Below are positions 42,388 to 52,219 of a DNA stretch of 64,000 bases, one piece after another (the first letter of the stretch is position 1; each line of letters begins with the position of its first letter). The DNA comes from Komagataeibacter sp. FNDCF1 (lineage in GTDB: Bacteria; Pseudomonadota; Alphaproteobacteria; Acetobacterales; Acetobacteraceae): positions 685,001 to 749,000 of the forward strand of contig NZ_JAIWOT010000001.1 in NCBI RefSeq assembly GCF_021295335.1, written 5' to 3'. The position numbers were made by a program, and so were the translations under genes. Below the pieces are notes generated by a model that saw nothing but the letters and a program-made list of their open reading frames with translations, was not told the origin of the DNA and made no database searches.

Positions 42388-43452
42388 ATGGCCCATACGG
42401 CTCTTGTTATTGGTGCGACGGGCATTGTCGGCCAGAACCTTGCCAACCGGCTTGTTGCCGAGGGCTGGAGTGTCCATGGTCTTGCAAGGCATGTCGAACA
42501 CCTGCCTGGTACCATCATTCCGGTCGCGGCTGACGCGCTCGACCCGGCTTCCCTGCGGACCGCACTGGCGGGGACCGTTCCCACGCACGTCTTTTTCACC
42601 ACATGGACCCGCCGCGCGACGGAGCGGGAGAACTGCATCGCCAACAGCGCGATGGTCCGCAATGTCCTGGACGCACTGCCGGAGCCGGGCGCCCTTGTTC
42701 ATGGCAGTCTTGTCACCGGGCTGAAGCACTATCTTGGTCCGTTCGAGGCTTATGCACAGGGCGCGCCTCCACAGACTCCTTTCCGTGAGAGCATGCCGCG
42801 GCTGGACGTGGAAAATTTCTATTACAGTCAGGAAGACGTACTGTTCGAGGCAGCCCGAAGACTTGGCTTTGCATGGACGGTCCACCGTCCGCACACGGTC
42901 ATCGGGTATGCGATCGGTAATCTCATGAACATGGGCACGACACTGGCCGTCTATGCGACACTGTGCCGCGAGACGGGGCTGCCATTCGTCTTTCCCGGCT
43001 CACCCGCGCAGTGGGGTGGTCTGACGGACGTGACGGATGCCCGCCAGCTTGCCAGCCAGATCCTGTGGGCGGCCACCAGCCCCGCCGGGCGCAACATGGC
43101 TTTCAATGTCGTCAATGGCGACGTGTTCCGCTGGAAATGGCTGTGGTCCGAACTGGCTGCGTGGTTTGGCATCCGGGCAGCGGATTATCCCGGCCATGCC
43201 ACATCACTGGAACAGCTGCTGGCGGGGCAGGGGGCTGCCTGGGCGGATATCGCACGCCGACATGACCTGCGGGAAAGTGCATTCGACCGGCTGGCATCGG
43301 CATGGCACACCGATGCCGATCTGGGTCGTCCCATTGAATGCGTGACCGATATGAGCCTGAGCCGCAGGCTTGGCTTTACCGACTACCGGTACACACCGGA
43401 CTCTTTTTTCGACCTGTTCGAACGACTGCGCGCCGGGCGTTACATTCCCTGA
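42388..43452 (+). CDS. SDR-superfamily reductase, PRISE (progesterone 5-beta-reductase/iridoid) type
   Basis: A 354-residue NAD(P)H-dependent enzyme of the extended SDR class. ALVIGATGIVGQNL is the cofactor loop, FFTTWTRRATERENCIANSAMVRNVLDAL and GSLVTGLKHYLGPFEAYAQG hold the PRISE-type motif with the catalytic Tyr and Lys (NFYYSQEDVLFE). Such enzymes reduce activated C=C bonds. The ATG at 42388 follows AGGGAGGGG. Its role in this organism is unknown. Confidence 0.82.
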   Translation: MAHTALVIGATGIVGQNLANRLVAEGWSVHGLARHVEHLPGTIIPVAADALDPASLRTALAGTVPTHVFFTTWTRRATERENCIANSAMVRNVLDALPEPGALVHGSLVTGLKHYLGPFEAYAQGAPPQTPFRESMPRLDVENFYYSQEDVLFEAARRLGFAWTVHRPHTVIGYAIGNLMNMGTTLAVYATLCRETGLPFVFPGSPAQWGGLTDVTDARQLASQILWAATSPAGRNMAFNVVNGDVFRWKWLWSELAAWFGIRAADYPGHATSLEQLLAGQGAAWADIARRHDLRESAFDRLASAWHTDADLGRPIECVTDMSLSRRLGFTDYRYTPDSFFDLFERLRAGRYIP

Positions 43453-43835
43453 CACCACATGTTCCATCCGGCTGACCGCACCAGCCTGACGTATTTGACA
43501 GAATGGATGCGCGGCAGGCGTGCGATCAGGCCGGATACGGGGCATACCCCGCCTGCACGCCCTGCCACCGATGCCGGAACAGGGCAGAGGTATGGTTATA
43601 GACAATAATTATGAATAATTCAGTCTAATTATATTTCACAATAGGGCCGGTTTCGAAATATAATATGGAATTCATATTTTTATATTGTTTCCACGATTAT
43701 CCGCAACCATGAATGGGATGTGCCGTTGAGCCTCCCACAGCGTGCATTTTCGGGATCGCTTTCTTGCCAACCTGCTGGAGCGCAAGGAAAAACAAGGGTC
43801 CCCTGTAGCCGCTGCGATATGGAAAGGTGAAGATC
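43453..43835. other. AT-rich intergenic region
   Basis: Bases 43595-43690 are strongly AT-rich and may hold a promoter for the KGG gene. No gene seen. Confidence 0.3.
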
Positions 43836-44138
43836 ATGAGCTATCATATCTCCCTGCATGACCGTACCGGCCTGCCCGCAATGGCCCCGGCTGACAGCCG
43901 CGGGGGTGGTGGGGCCGCCCACAATCCCGGCAACTTTGCCAATGACCCGGCCCGTGCCGCCGAAGCGGGGCACAAGGGGGGGCAGCACAGTCACGGCGGC
44001 ACAGGCCACACACCGGAAAAAACGAAGGAAGCCAGCCACGCGAAGGGCACGCACGGTTCGGGCAACTTTGCCGATGATCCGAAGCGCGCGGCAGAAGCCG
44101 GGCGCAAGGGCGGCCAGCGCAGTCATGGCAAGACATGA
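43836..44138 (+). CDS. KGG-motif stress-type protein
   Basis: A 100-residue hydrophilic protein with two copies of the KGG motif (GNFANDPARAAEAGHKGGQHSHG and GNFADDPKRAAEAGRKGGQRSHG). Such general-stress proteins are often induced in stationary phase. The start at 43836 is preceded by AAAGG at 8 nt. It forms a small stress-type group with the PRC-barrel gene that follows on the same strand. Confidence 0.82.
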   Translation: MSYHISLHDRTGLPAMAPADSRGGGGAAHNPGNFANDPARAAEAGHKGGQHSHGGTGHTPEKTKEASHAKGTHGSGNFADDPKRAAEAGRKGGQRSHGKT

Positions 44139-44323
44139 ATGATTCTGGTGGGGCAGTAGCCGTAACACGGTCCTGCCGCCCGCCTTCAGGAACGCATCAT
44201 CCGTTCGCGCAAGCGTGCATGAACCGGCACATACGCCTGATGACAGGTCGATGGGTCGGCAGCCCCAGCCATGGCGGGTGGTACGCGCGGAACGGCCAGT
44301 ATGAAAAGCAATGGAGAAACATC

Positions 44324-44701
44324 ATGTCCGAGACAATGACAAATGGACTGGGCGACAAGCATGACCTGATCTCCTCCGATCAGGTCGAAGGCACGGCCGT
44401 CTATTCCCCGGCAGGCGAAAAGCTTGGTACGGTAAGGTATTTCATGGTCGATAAGATCACAGGCGAGGTTGCCTATGTCGTCATGAGTTTTGGCGGGTTC
44501 ATGGGCATGGGAAACAGCTATCATCCCTTGCCATGGAAATCCCTCAATTATGACCGCAACCGTGGTGGCTATGTTGTCGCCCTTACACACGAACAGCTTG
44601 AAGCCGCACCCGCCTATACCGAAAATACATCGCCGGACTGGAGCAACAGCACCTACGGCAGCCAGATCGATACCTATTATGGTGGATTGCCGCGCCCATA
44701 A
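44324..44701 (+). CDS. PRC-barrel domain protein
   Basis: A 125-residue protein. Residues about 15-85 (SSDQVEGTAVYSPAGEKLGTVRYFMVDKITGEVAYVVMSFGGFMGMGNSYHPLPWKSLNYD) form a PRC-barrel, a small domain found in stress and photosynthetic-complex proteins. The C-terminus is rich in Tyr, Ser and Thr. The ATG at 44324 has GGAGAA upstream. Likely a stress protein of unknown function. Confidence 0.85.
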   Translation: MSETMTNGLGDKHDLISSDQVEGTAVYSPAGEKLGTVRYFMVDKITGEVAYVVMSFGGFMGMGNSYHPLPWKSLNYDRNRGGYVVALTHEQLEAAPAYTENTSPDWSNSTYGSQIDTYYGGLPRP

Positions 44702-44989
44702 GGTTCCCGACAGGCATCAGGAACCAGAAATGACGAAAATCCCGGGACATCCCCTTTCCGGGGAAGGCTGTGTTGCGTGAAGCTGTCCGCAAAGGATCTT
44801 CATGCCTGCATGCCGTAAAGGAGCCCGGACACTGAAATGCAGGTCATGGTCATGCCATACCTGCATTTTTTTATCTCAGGTTGGGATGATTATCCTGCCA
44901 CGCCCGTCATAGCCCGTGCTTTACCGTCCCGCCTGCATGCCGTATCCGGTCATGGCAAGACGGTAATACAAAAAGACGCTTACCGTATC

Positions 44990-45391
44990 TCAGTCATATA
45001 CGACATCATCCGGCCAGGTCTGTTCCTGCAGGGCCAGTGGGTTGATGCGGTTGACCTGACGTTCTTCCGCGATCCAGCCGGGAATGGTGTGAATCTCACC
45101 ATGATGATCCAGAATGAGCAGGACGTGGCCCAGGTCATACGTCATCTGCCCGGATGCATTTGCGTGCATCGGACAGAACAGCAGCACACCTTTCACACTG
45201 TCCCGACCGGTATCAATCTCTATCCATAGATCAGGCAGTCTTGCCCCCATACGGGCGCGTACACGCCCCATCCGTTCCCATATTCCCTGCAGGACTTCAT
45301 CTTCCTTGAACTCATGCAGTATCATGTACTGCCGTGGGGTCAGGTTGATATCCTCAAGCTGGTCTGCCGTGATCAGGGCTGTCATGACCAT
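44990..45391 (-). CDS. Hypothetical protein
   Basis: A 133-residue protein (MVMTALITADQLEDINLTPR ...) with mixed helix/strand composition, a DLWIEIDTGRDSVKGVLLFCPMHANASG segment and an acidic end (LQEQTWPDDVVYD). No family recognised. The start at 45391 is preceded by GGAGAG; a longer frame to 45451 is less likely. A plus-strand frame overlapping it is a shadow. Confidence 0.6.
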   Translation of the reverse strand: MVMTALITADQLEDINLTPRQYMILHEFKEDEVLQGIWERMGRVRARMGARLPDLWIEIDTGRDSVKGVLLFCPMHANASGQMTYDLGHVLLILDHHGEIHTIPGWIAEERQVNRINPLALQEQTWPDDVVYD

Positions 45392-46076
45392 GGTTGTCTC
45401 TCCATACGGCGGGTGTGGGTATTTCCCGCCATTGTCATCTGTCCGGATCATCCATCATATACGCCGTAATGGCAGAACGGACGCCCCAGCGCCATGTCCG
45501 GCAGTAACATGACGAACCGGCCCATGACGTCAGGCAGACTGGCACGCACAGACGAACACGCCGGTCATGTCCAGTCCATCATACGGCAGTACCTATATTG
45601 GAACATCCATGCCATAAAAATGGTGTGAATGCGGGACTGCCATGCGCGGCAGACCGCTGTATCGGAAAAAATCGACATAACCCGGAATACCGGCGGACAT
45701 CGTACGAGTTTTCCCACCACCCGTCGGCGTACTGGCCGGAGGGCATGGATGCCTGCCGTCCGGCACAAGCAGCGGACATGAGGCGAGCGAGATCACGGTC
45801 ATGCTCTTCATCGACACGTGATGTTGCTGATGCCCTTTATGGTCCCGGCCCCGCTAACCACCGTGAACGTCCCGGTCGAATTCCATCTTCACCAGAACCA
45901 GTTCCCGGAATTCGTGAACGGGTACGGCCTGATATCTGTGTTCCGCCCGCATCGTGTCCTGCGGGGACTGGGGGCGAAAAACGGGAAAAAAGACACGGAC
46001 CGGACCCGCGGCATGGCGCTGACGCGGGGGTGGGGATAAACTTGATCCCAGCCATATAGGGCAGGAGCAGACCGCC
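45392..46076. other. Intergenic region
   Basis: Several overlapping short frames on both strands, none with protein-like features. Bases 46063-46076 hold the AGGAG of the LacI gene. No repeat found. Confidence 0.3.
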
Positions 46077-47087
46077 ATTCGCACCATTACGTCCATTGAT
46101 GTCGCCCGGGTTGCCGGGGTATCGCAGTCAGCTGTGTCCCGCGCGTTTTCTCCCGGTGCCAGCATCTCGCCCGAAACCAGGCGGAAGGTGCTGGAAGCGG
46201 CGGCCAGTCTTGGTTACCGGCCCAACCGCATTCCGGCCATCATGCTCTCGGGGCGGTCATACATGGTTGGCGTGGTCATCGGCGGACTGGAAAATCCGTT
46301 CTATGCCACGGCCATTGAACGCCTGGCGACCGCCCTGCGTGAAAGTGGCCTGCAGGTGCTGCTCATGCATGTGGATGATGCCCTTACGCTTGACAGCGCG
46401 CTTGACCAGTTGGTCAGTTACCGGATCGATGCGGTCGTGACCTCACTTGCAATCGGGTCGGAAGCCGTGGCACAGGCGCTGTGCGCGCTTCGCATTCCGG
46501 TTGTCTGCTTCAATTCATCGCTGGTGGGGCCGTGGATTTCAACGGTCAATTCCAACAACCACGGGGCAGGGCGTATCGCCGCACGCCTGATGGTGGAACG
46601 GGACGTGACGCGCCCGGTCTGGCTGGCTGGTCCCACCAAGAACGCGGCCTCCCGCGCACGTGGCGAAGGGTTCCGCATGGAGCTGCAGGAAGCGGGAATT
46701 CCTGAAACCGAACGTATCCGGCTACAGGGTAACGATACATACGACAGCGGGTACGAAGCCATGCGCCGGCTGCAAGAACGGGGCATCCGGCCAGAGGGTA
46801 TTTTTTCCAGCAACGACATGATGGCCTGCGGTGCAATCGATGCCCTGCGCGAAGAAATGGGCCTGCACTGCCCCGATGACGTGATCATCATGGGATATGA
46901 CAACATTCCGCAGGCGGCATGGCGCAGCTATGGCCTGACATCCTTCGACCAGCGCACGGGGCGGATGGTCACGCGCGCCATGGAACTGCTGGATGAAGCC
47001 CTGGAAAAAAAAGACAGCCCCTTTTCACGCACATGTGTCGTTGACGCGCAGTTGATCGAACGCAACAGCACGGCCCGCACTGGCTGA
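46077..47087 (+). CDS. LacI-family regulator, probable ATT start codon
   Basis: A regulator of about 336 residues. The HTH (TSIDVARVAGVSQSAVSRAFSPGASISPETRRKVLEAAASLGYRPN) lies upstream of any ATG, GTG or TTG in frame; only a GTG at 46134 exists, and that would remove half the HTH. An AGGAG at 46063-46067 followed after 9 nt by ATT at 46077 would give the normal family start (IRTITSIDVARVAG). The rest is a periplasmic-binding-type ligand domain. It lies just upstream of a shikimate-dehydrogenase-like gene and probably binds the palindrome at 47120-47151. Confidence 0.75.
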   Translation: MRTITSIDVARVAGVSQSAVSRAFSPGASISPETRRKVLEAAASLGYRPNRIPAIMLSGRSYMVGVVIGGLENPFYATAIERLATALRESGLQVLLMHVDDALTLDSALDQLVSYRIDAVVTSLAIGSEAVAQALCALRIPVVCFNSSLVGPWISTVNSNNHGAGRIAARLMVERDVTRPVWLAGPTKNAASRARGEGFRMELQEAGIPETERIRLQGNDTYDSGYEAMRRLQERGIRPEGIFSSNDMMACGAIDALREEMGLHCPDDVIIMGYDNIPQAAWRSYGLTSFDQRTGRMVTRAMELLDEALEKKDSPFSRTCVVDAQLIERNSTARTG

Positions 47088-47119
47088 CTGATTGGGGCTT
47101 GCGCCCGGACATGAAAAGC

Positions 47120-47151
47120 GTGTTGTCTTGCATAGCTATGCAACGCAACAC
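47120..47151. promoter_or_regulatory. LacI-type operator before the shikimate-dehydrogenase-like gene
   Basis: Core TTGCATAGCTATGCAA is a perfect 16-bp palindrome (47128-47143) and is extended by GTGTTG on the left and CAACAC on the right. It lies between the LacI stop and the ATG at 47172, overlapping the probable promoter. Confidence 0.75.
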
Positions 47152-47171
47152 CCATCTGCTAGGAACACCGC

Positions 47172-48035
47172 ATGAGCACCCAGAATTTCCGCAGCATTCT
47201 GACCGGTTCGTTTTCCACCCCCTGTGCCGACAATCCCACCGTCGCCATGATAGAGGCGGCTTACCGCCACGATGGCATCGATGCGCGCTACATCAACTGT
47301 GACGTCAAGGCCGCGCATCTGGCTGCGGCGGTAAAAGGCGCCGTTGCCATGGAATGGGCGGGCTTCAACTGCTCGCTGCCGCATAAGGTGGCCGTTATCG
47401 AATATCTGGATGAACTGACCGAAGCCGCACGGATCATTGGTGCCGTGAACTGTGTCGCCATACGCGATGGCCGGCTGGTTGGCACCAATACGGATGGCAA
47501 GGGTTTTCTTGCCTCACTCAGGGACGTGGTTGATCCGGCCGGCAGAAAGGTCTTCATGCTTGGCGCGGGTGGAGCGGCCCGGGCCATTGCGGTGGAACTG
47601 GGATTGGCTGGCGCCGCGCACATAACGGTCGCCAATCGTGATGCGGCCAAAGCCGAAACCATTGCAGCCGTGGTGCGCGACAATACCGGAAGCGACGCAA
47701 CCGGCAGGCCATGGGCGGGCAAGGCCCGCATCCCCGCAGGCACCGATATTGTCATCAACGCAACATCTGTCGGCCTGGGGGACGCGCGGGCCATGCCTGA
47801 AATCGACCTTGACACGCTGGCAAAGGGGCAGGTCGTGGCAGATGTCATCCCCAATCCGCCCCTGACCCGTTTCCTGCGCGAGGCCCGTACACGGGGCTGC
47901 ACCACGCTTGATGGTCTGGGCATGCTGGTCAATCAGGGCGTGATCGGCGTGGAATTCTGGCTGGGCAGAACCGTGGATGCAGGCGTGATGAAACAGACCC
48001 TGCGCGATATTTTTGGCGCCTCGGACGCAGGCTGA
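47172..48035 (+). CDS. Shikimate/quinate dehydrogenase-like protein
   Basis: A 287-residue member of the AroE family. GFNCSLPHKVAVIEYLDELT is the substrate-site region with the catalytic Lys, GAVNCVAIRDGRLVGTNTDGKGF follows, and MLGAGGAARAIAVEL is the NAD(P) loop. The first substrate motif (normally SxS, here GSFSTPCADNP) differs, suggesting a degradative quinate/shikimate enzyme rather than the biosynthetic one. The start has AGGAAC upstream. Together with the next gene, an MFS of the sugar-porter family, it fits uptake and oxidation of quinate or a similar cyclic polyol. Confidence 0.8.
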   Translation: MSTQNFRSILTGSFSTPCADNPTVAMIEAAYRHDGIDARYINCDVKAAHLAAAVKGAVAMEWAGFNCSLPHKVAVIEYLDELTEAARIIGAVNCVAIRDGRLVGTNTDGKGFLASLRDVVDPAGRKVFMLGAGGAARAIAVELGLAGAAHITVANRDAAKAETIAAVVRDNTGSDATGRPWAGKARIPAGTDIVINATSVGLGDARAMPEIDLDTLAKGQVVADVIPNPPLTRFLREARTRGCTTLDGLGMLVNQGVIGVEFWLGRTVDAGVMKQTLRDIFGASDAG

Positions 48036-48074
48036 AAGACGGCATTCCTGACATTGTGAAAAGGAAATCCCGGC

Positions 48075-49568
48075 ATGTCTTCCACCCCGGACATCCAGCA
48101 TATCTCCCGCCATCACGCGCACAGACGCGCCCTGTCCGCGCTGGCGGATCTGGTGCATCGGGGGGACCAGACGCTGTCGGCGCGCCGGTATGTATCCATC
48201 GCCGCCGCCGTTGCCGCCGTGGGTGGCCTCCTGTTCGGATATGATACCGGAATCATCGCATCCGCCCTGATTTTTGTGACACAGACATTCTCACTCTCGA
48301 CAGCAGGGCAGGAATGGGTTGCAGCGGCCCTGAACATCGGGGCGATTTTTGGAGCCCTGCTCAGCGGCCCGGTATCGGACCGGTGGGGGCGACGTCCGGC
48401 CATCATGGCAGCGGCTGGCGTTTTCGTCGCCGCATCAATGGGGTGCGGGCTTGCGCCTGATGTCGGTGTCCTGATTGCCGCGCGCCTGTGGCTGGGTGTT
48501 GCGATTGGCGCGACCACGCAGATCGTGCCGGTCTATGTGGCGGAACTGGCCCCGGCGTCACGGCGCGGGGGGCTGGTGTCACTGTTCCAGCTTGTCTTTT
48601 CGCTTGGCCTGCTGCTGGCTTTCCTGGTGGGATATGAACTGTCCGGCGGTGCCCAGTCATGGCGGGTGATGTTCATGCTGGGGGCCATTCCGGCAATCCT
48701 GCTTGCGCTTGGCATGCTTTTCCTGCCCGAAAGCCCGCGCTGGCTGCTGCATCATGACCATGAGCAGCGCGCCGTCTCGATCCTGTACAAATTGCGCGGA
48801 CATACGGATATTGTCCGTCAGGAACTGGATGATGTCCTGACGGTAGATGCGGCGGAAATACCCGGCACCCACGGGACGGGCCTGAAACAGCGCTGGATCC
48901 GCCCGGCTCTGGTGGCCGCACTGGGCATCGCGGCATTTTCCCAGTTGTCCGGCCCCAATGTCATTGTCTATTACGCGCCCATCATCCTGTCACAGGCCGG
49001 GCTTGGCCATTCGGCAGCGCTGCTGACGTCCGTTTCCGTCGGCGTCACATCCACGATCACGACGGCCATGGGCATTGCACTGATAGACCGGATCGGCCGC
49101 CGCCGCATGATGCTGTACATGCTGCCGGTAGCGGCCCTGTCGCTGTTCGTGCTGGGGGCCGTGTTCCTCAGTTCCGCGCCTCTTGCCGGGGTTCGTCTGG
49201 TCCTTATGGTCGCATCCCTGCTGGGTTACATATTTTTCAATTTCGGCTCGCTCTCCGTGGCGGTCTGGCTTGTGGCCGCTGAAGTCTTTCCCCTGTTCGT
49301 TCGCAGCAAGGCCATGGGCATGGCGAGCGCCACGGTATGGCTGTCCGACACGCTTGTCTCCCTTGTCACATTATCACTGGTTGAGGCACTGGGCACGACA
49401 GGTACCTTCTGGCTGTTCGGTTTCATCAATGTCGCGGCCTTTGTCTTTGTATGGAAATACGTGCCGGAAACCGCCGGAACCACGCTGGAAGAGATCGAAA
49501 GCGCGCTGCGATCCGGCACGTTCTACACGAATATGACCAACCGGACCGCCCCACGCCCGAAGTCCTGA
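48075..49568 (+). CDS. MFS transporter, sugar-porter family
   Basis: A 497-residue permease with 12 membrane helices and sugar-porter signatures: GGLLFGYDTGIIASAL, DRWGRRP, PVYVAELAPASRRGG, PESPRWLL, IDRIGRRRMM and VPETAGTTLEEIE. Length is typical. The family takes up sugars, inositol, quinate and similar compounds. It is 40 nt downstream of the shikimate-dehydrogenase-like gene and likely cotranscribed, so a quinate or shikimate substrate is likely. Confidence 0.88.
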   Translation: MSSTPDIQHISRHHAHRRALSALADLVHRGDQTLSARRYVSIAAAVAAVGGLLFGYDTGIIASALIFVTQTFSLSTAGQEWVAAALNIGAIFGALLSGPVSDRWGRRPAIMAAAGVFVAASMGCGLAPDVGVLIAARLWLGVAIGATTQIVPVYVAELAPASRRGGLVSLFQLVFSLGLLLAFLVGYELSGGAQSWRVMFMLGAIPAILLALGMLFLPESPRWLLHHDHEQRAVSILYKLRGHTDIVRQELDDVLTVDAAEIPGTHGTGLKQRWIRPALVAALGIAAFSQLSGPNVIVYYAPIILSQAGLGHSAALLTSVSVGVTSTITTAMGIALIDRIGRRRMMLYMLPVAALSLFVLGAVFLSSAPLAGVRLVLMVASLLGYIFFNFGSLSVAVWLVAAEVFPLFVRSKAMGMASATVWLSDTLVSLVTLSLVEALGTTGTFWLFGFINVAAFVFVWKYVPETAGTTLEEIESALRSGTFYTNMTNRTAPRPKS

Positions 49569-49783
49569 CCATGCAGGCGACGGCCATCGTGTCTCTGGCC
49601 GGGAACGCTGGGCCTATGGGGTGCGCGGGATCGGGCAGCCGGTTGTTTGCGATTGATCTTTCCATGCCTGCCGCCCATTCACAGCACTGGCGGCGTTGTG
49701 ACCACGCAGGGCGAGTGGGCCTGCCAGCGTTGATGACAGGCCCGATCTTTTGAAGGCTGATGGCTGCCAGCACGGCCATCATG

Positions 49784-52219
49784 TTAGAAATCGGCCTTGA
49801 TGGACCCAAAAAACTGACGTGGCGCGCCCAGTGCGACGGACTGGTAATCACCACTCATGGGAAAGCCGTTCTGCCCCATGGTCGAAATGTAGTGCGCATT
49901 GGTTATATTATAGATATTCAGATCAAGCGTCAGCCGGTGCAGGATCGATGAATCCGTCCGGTGATTGACAAAATGGGTCAGGTCATACTGAACCCCGACA
50001 TTGGTCAGCCAGTATGACGGCACCTTCTCATCCCCCGTATAGCTCAGGTTCCGCCTGCCGATATACTGCACGTCCGCGTGGATCTGCGCATCGTGCCAGT
50101 GATATGAAAGCTGGCCCTTGTACATCAGCCGGGGATAGGCCACGACCTGCTGGCCTTTTACATTATAGGTCGTAACGCCAGAACTGGTGGTTTCTGCAAC
50201 ATTATCGGAATAGGTGGCATGGTCGTAGCTGATGCTGCTGGCCACCTCCAGGCCCGCAACCGGGCGTACCGAAAAACCGGCATCCACCCCGTTCATCGTA
50301 ACGGCGCCGACATTCTTGATCACCGTATAGGGGTTGTTGGGACTACCGGTAGAGATCTGCTGCAGGCGGTTTGAAAAATCGGTGTGATAGGCATAGACCG
50401 AACCGGAAATCAGTCTGGACGTGTAGCGGTAGCCTACAGCATAATTCCAGTCGGTTTCAGACTGGATACTGCCGCGGGAAGCCTGATAGGCGGCCTGTGT
50501 GGTCGCAAATGGCGATGCGCCGCTGTTATAGGCCGAAACGGGCAGGACCTTCACGTTTTCCGCCACGTCAAAGTAAAGCTGGTGCCCCGGCAGAAAGGAC
50601 CATTGCCCGCTGATATGCGGCAGGAAAGGCTTGGCCGTGGTCAGCCCGTCACCACCCGCAATGGCGGTGGTGCGGGTATAGGTTTCCCAGTTGGCGGGGG
50701 CACTGACACGTGTCGTATTCAAAACCGAGCGGAAACCGAAGTGAAACGCAAGGTTTGATGTCGGGTGATACGTATCCTGCACATAGGCCATGAAGGTATT
50801 GGTATTGAATATCTGCTCATATTCCTTGCGGTAATATCTGTTGTCGAGATGCAGGCCATCCACCGGGGTGGCCGTGCCATTCTCGACGTCCGACAGCAGG
50901 GGTTCGTCATAGGCGTTCTTGTTCTGGGTGTATCTGGTGTTTTCAAACCATACACCACCATTGATCGCGTTTTTTGCAACCTCGTAAGACACGGAAGACA
51001 GCACGCCAAAACGGTTGGTATCGGGAATGGTCGCCTGTTCCACAAAGGGTGCGCCGGTGGTCGATTCAATCAGCGGGCTGGTAACGGTACCAACCTTGTA
51101 GGAACGGTGCCCGTAGAAGGTGGTGTTCCAGCGCACCCTGTCGGTCAGGGCCAGATCCGCAGTGACGCCACCAAAATATTCCCGCTCCATGCCCGCGCCA
51201 TCATAATAGGATGCCGTGTAGGGAGAGGACAGCCTGCCATACGCCGCCGGTACCGCCCCGCCGGGCCTGCCATTGGCGGCCAGGGCAAGACGATAGGCCG
51301 TGGCATAGCCGTTGGGCGTGCCTTCGAGGTTGTCTATGCCGTAATTGCCGCTGTTGAACATGTTCATGCTGTAGTCCTGATAGTTCTGCATCTGCTCGTT
51401 ACTGTAATCAAAGAAGGCAGAAATCCTGCTATCCTGACCGATGGGCTGGACAAACTTGCTGTTCACCTGTTCCATGAACTGATCCTGGCCACCGCGCCAT
51501 TTCCGGGTGTCATTGCGCATGTACGATACCCAGAATCGCGTGCCAGAGCGGTTGAGGTCACCGCTGTCAGCCCGTACGAAGGTATGGTACATCGCGTTGC
51601 TGCCAAAGGTCTGCGCCACGGTGCCGCCAGCCTTGTGCGACGGATCACGCGATACGAACTGCACCGTCCCCCCCAGGTTGCTGATGCTGGCCGCCCCTTC
51701 CGACCCGGCCGAGGCGGATACATCCATCCGGCTGATATTTTCGGAAGAAATGGCCGAAGCCGGGCTCAGTCCGTTGGAATTGGACCATTGCTGGTCACCC
51801 AGCGGCATGCCGTCCATCGTCATGCCAATCTGGTTCTGGTTGAATCCGTGCATCAGGAATGACGTGGCCCAGGTATTGACCCCCTGCGGATCGGCCGAAT
51901 TGTACATGACGCCGGGCAGGACCGTCAGGGCCTTGAGCGCGGTCGTACCGGGCACGAAATCGGCAATGGTGGCTGAAGTAACCGGCGTTACGACCCAGTT
52001 GGCCTGCCTGCGGCTGCGCACATCCACATATTCCGTGCCCGCGTGCGCGGGGGTGCGCGATGCCGCCCTTGCGGTGGCTGGCCGCCGGCTGGCTGCGGGG
52101 TCGCGCGTAACGGCGCTGTCCTGAACATCCGCCGCCCAGGCCGGTGCGCATCCAAAAACCACAAAGCAGATCGTAAGGGCAACGGGGCCGGAACTGGACG
52201 GTACTCTGGTTTTTTTCAC
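49784..52219 (-). CDS. TonB-dependent outer membrane receptor
   Basis: An 811-residue outer-membrane protein. GTG start at 52219 with GAGGAG at 6 nt opens a signal peptide (VKKTRVPSSSGPVALTICFVVFGCAPAWAAD). Residues about 80-210 are the plug (TTALKALTVLPGVMYNSADPQG ... GMTMDGMPLGDQQWSNSNGL ... ISNLGGTVQFVSRDPSH), followed by the 22-strand barrel, and the C-terminus is an aromatic end (RQFFGSIKADF). It is divergent from the SfnB-like operon and may import an organosulfur compound or its complex. No TonB or ExbBD genes are nearby. Confidence 0.88.
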   Translation of the reverse strand: MKKTRVPSSSGPVALTICFVVFGCAPAWAADVQDSAVTRDPAASRRPATARAASRTPAHAGTEYVDVRSRRQANWVVTPVTSATIADFVPGTTALKALTVLPGVMYNSADPQGVNTWATSFLMHGFNQNQIGMTMDGMPLGDQQWSNSNGLSPASAISSENISRMDVSASAGSEGAASISNLGGTVQFVSRDPSHKAGGTVAQTFGSNAMYHTFVRADSGDLNRSGTRFWVSYMRNDTRKWRGGQDQFMEQVNSKFVQPIGQDSRISAFFDYSNEQMQNYQDYSMNMFNSGNYGIDNLEGTPNGYATAYRLALAANGRPGGAVPAAYGRLSSPYTASYYDGAGMEREYFGGVTADLALTDRVRWNTTFYGHRSYKVGTVTSPLIESTTGAPFVEQATIPDTNRFGVLSSVSYEVAKNAINGGVWFENTRYTQNKNAYDEPLLSDVENGTATPVDGLHLDNRYYRKEYEQIFNTNTFMAYVQDTYHPTSNLAFHFGFRSVLNTTRVSAPANWETYTRTTAIAGGDGLTTAKPFLPHISGQWSFLPGHQLYFDVAENVKVLPVSAYNSGASPFATTQAAYQASRGSIQSETDWNYAVGYRYTSRLISGSVYAYHTDFSNRLQQISTGSPNNPYTVIKNVGAVTMNGVDAGFSVRPVAGLEVASSISYDHATYSDNVAETTSSGVTTYNVKGQQVVAYPRLMYKGQLSYHWHDAQIHADVQYIGRRNLSYTGDEKVPSYWLTNVGVQYDLTHFVNHRTDSSILHRLTLDLNIYNITNAHYISTMGQNGFPMSGDYQSVALGAPRQFFGSIKADF

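Noticed and set aside
44837-45229. 130-codon plus-strand open frame
   Set aside because: Overlaps a minus-strand gene with a better start and ribosome binding site; judged a shadow.
45598-46059. 153-codon plus-strand open frame before the LacI gene
   Set aside because: Composition rich in Arg, Pro and Ser without structure; no ribosome site and overlaps the LacI leader.
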